This document shows, one piece after another, positions 63,569-64,000 of a stretch of 64,000 nucleotides of DNA. The stretch is taken from the NCBI RefSeq assembly GCF_024448895.1, contig NZ_JAMOIC010000006.1:248001-312000 (forward strand), written 5' to 3'. Position 1 is the stretch's first letter, and every line of letters begins with the position of its first letter. The notes below the pieces were generated by a model, which worked only from the letters and a program-made list of their open reading frames with translations, was not told where the DNA came from and did not search any database. A program made the position numbers and the translations under genes. Source of the DNA: Stutzerimonas stutzeri (lineage in GTDB: Bacteria; Pseudomonadota; Gammaproteobacteria; Pseudomonadales; Pseudomonadaceae).

Positions 63569-64000
63569 ATGAACTCCGTCGTCTCCCTAGATCGACTTAT
63601 CGATGCACGCCGATTGTGGCGAGGCCAGACGAGTGTCGTATCGCCTAATACCCAGCCAACCGGGCATGCACCTCTCGATGCGGTATTGCCTGGCGGCGGC
63701 TGGCCTGAATCGGCATTGAGTGAAATCCTTTTCGATACCACGGGCATCGGTGAGCTACGGCTGCTCTGGCCGACCTTGGCGCGCTTGACTGCAACCGGCG
63801 AGCGCGTGGTGCTGGTGGCTCCGCCTCATGTGCCCTACCCCCATGCCTGGCTGAACGCCGGAATAGATTTGCGCCAGCTGACCATCATCCATGCATCGCC
63901 ACGCGATGCGCTCTGGTCTGCAGAACAATGCCTGCGATCAGGCAGCTGTGGCGCGGTTCTGTGCTGGCCACAGCAGCCCGATGACCGTGCTTTGCGGCGC
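63569..64000 (+). CDS. imuA: Translesion synthesis-associated protein ImuA, 3' end outside the window
   Basis: RecA-like accessory protein of the ImuA-ImuB-DnaE2 mutasome, induced by DNA damage. The frame is open to the window end. It starts MNSVVSLDRLIDARRLWRGQ and has APLDAVLPGGGWPESALSEILFD, the typical ImuA/SulA-like start, then VVLVAPPHVPYPHAWLNAGID and CGAVLCWPQQP. ATG 63551, six codons earlier in frame, is a weaker option. A perfect LexA box lies 21 bases upstream. imuB and dnaE2 should follow beyond the window. Confidence 0.9.
   Translation, partial: MNSVVSLDRLIDARRLWRGQTSVVSPNTQPTGHAPLDAVLPGGGWPESALSEILFDTTGIGELRLLWPTLARLTATGERVVLVAPPHVPYPHAWLNAGIDLRQLTIIHASPRDALWSAEQCLRSGSCGAVLCWPQQPDDRALRR

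Overview
This window comes from a gammaproteobacterium of the Pseudomonas group, most likely the stutzeri lineage (Stutzerimonas). The clues are two tandem cbb3 oxidase operons of the form ccoNOP and ccoNOQP followed by ccoGHIS, the series hemN-anr-apt, a fused tyrA-aroA gene, and the order mtnA-gyrA-serC-pheA-hisC-tyrA/aroA-cmk-rpsA. Almost all of it looks like vertically inherited core genome. I see no prophage, insertion sequence, CRISPR array, rRNA or tRNA gene.

Layout. 1-4.8 kb holds the 3' part of acnA, an Aer-type aerotaxis transducer and a small alpha/beta hydrolase. 4.9-21.4 kb is a respiration block: cbb3-1 (ccoN1-O1-P1, no ccoQ), cbb3-2 (ccoN2-O2-Q2-P2), the assembly genes ccoG-H-I-S with a TauE/SafE-like membrane protein, nadE on the other strand, then hemN with a near-perfect Anr promoter, anr itself, apt and a SCO-type copper chaperone. 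Together these genes build, supply with copper and heme, and regulate high-affinity oxygen respiration. 21.4-24.8 kb is an ABC importer of the sulfonate/nitrate type on the minus strand. 25-28 kb is dnaX-ybaB-recR, with a 9-bp in-frame repeat inside dnaX. 28.2-33.1 kb holds pdxB, a MATE exporter, a TSUP permease, a LysR regulator and an RraB-like gene.

33.4-40.5 kb links polyamine synthesis to methionine salvage: speE, an AlkA-like glycosylase, a secreted-type histidine phosphatase, two tiny PLDc_N membrane proteins, mtnC, mtnD, mtnB, an MFS transporter and aroC. SpeE releases methylthioadenosine, and MtnB/C/D (with MtnA at 59.8 kb) are later steps of its salvage. 40.7-48.4 kb is a mixed set: hydrolase, a tail-anchored coiled-coil protein of unknown role, prmB, an isochorismatase-fold protein lacking its usual cysteine, an Smr protein, folE, a GST, an aminotransferase and a MarR regulator.

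48.5-60.8 kb is the minus-strand aromatic amino acid, gyrase and ribosomal protein S1 block. ihfB, the usual neighbour of rpsA, is absent. 61-64 kb has a TonB-dependent siderophore receptor whose signal peptide lies in another frame because of an apparent one-base loss in a T run, and the start of imuA with a perfect LexA box.

The most interesting regulatory candidates are the mtnA leader (a terminator with a competing upstream arm), the cmk-rpsA leader (a tiny ORF overlapping a terminator hairpin) and a 49-nt hairpin between ybaB and recR.
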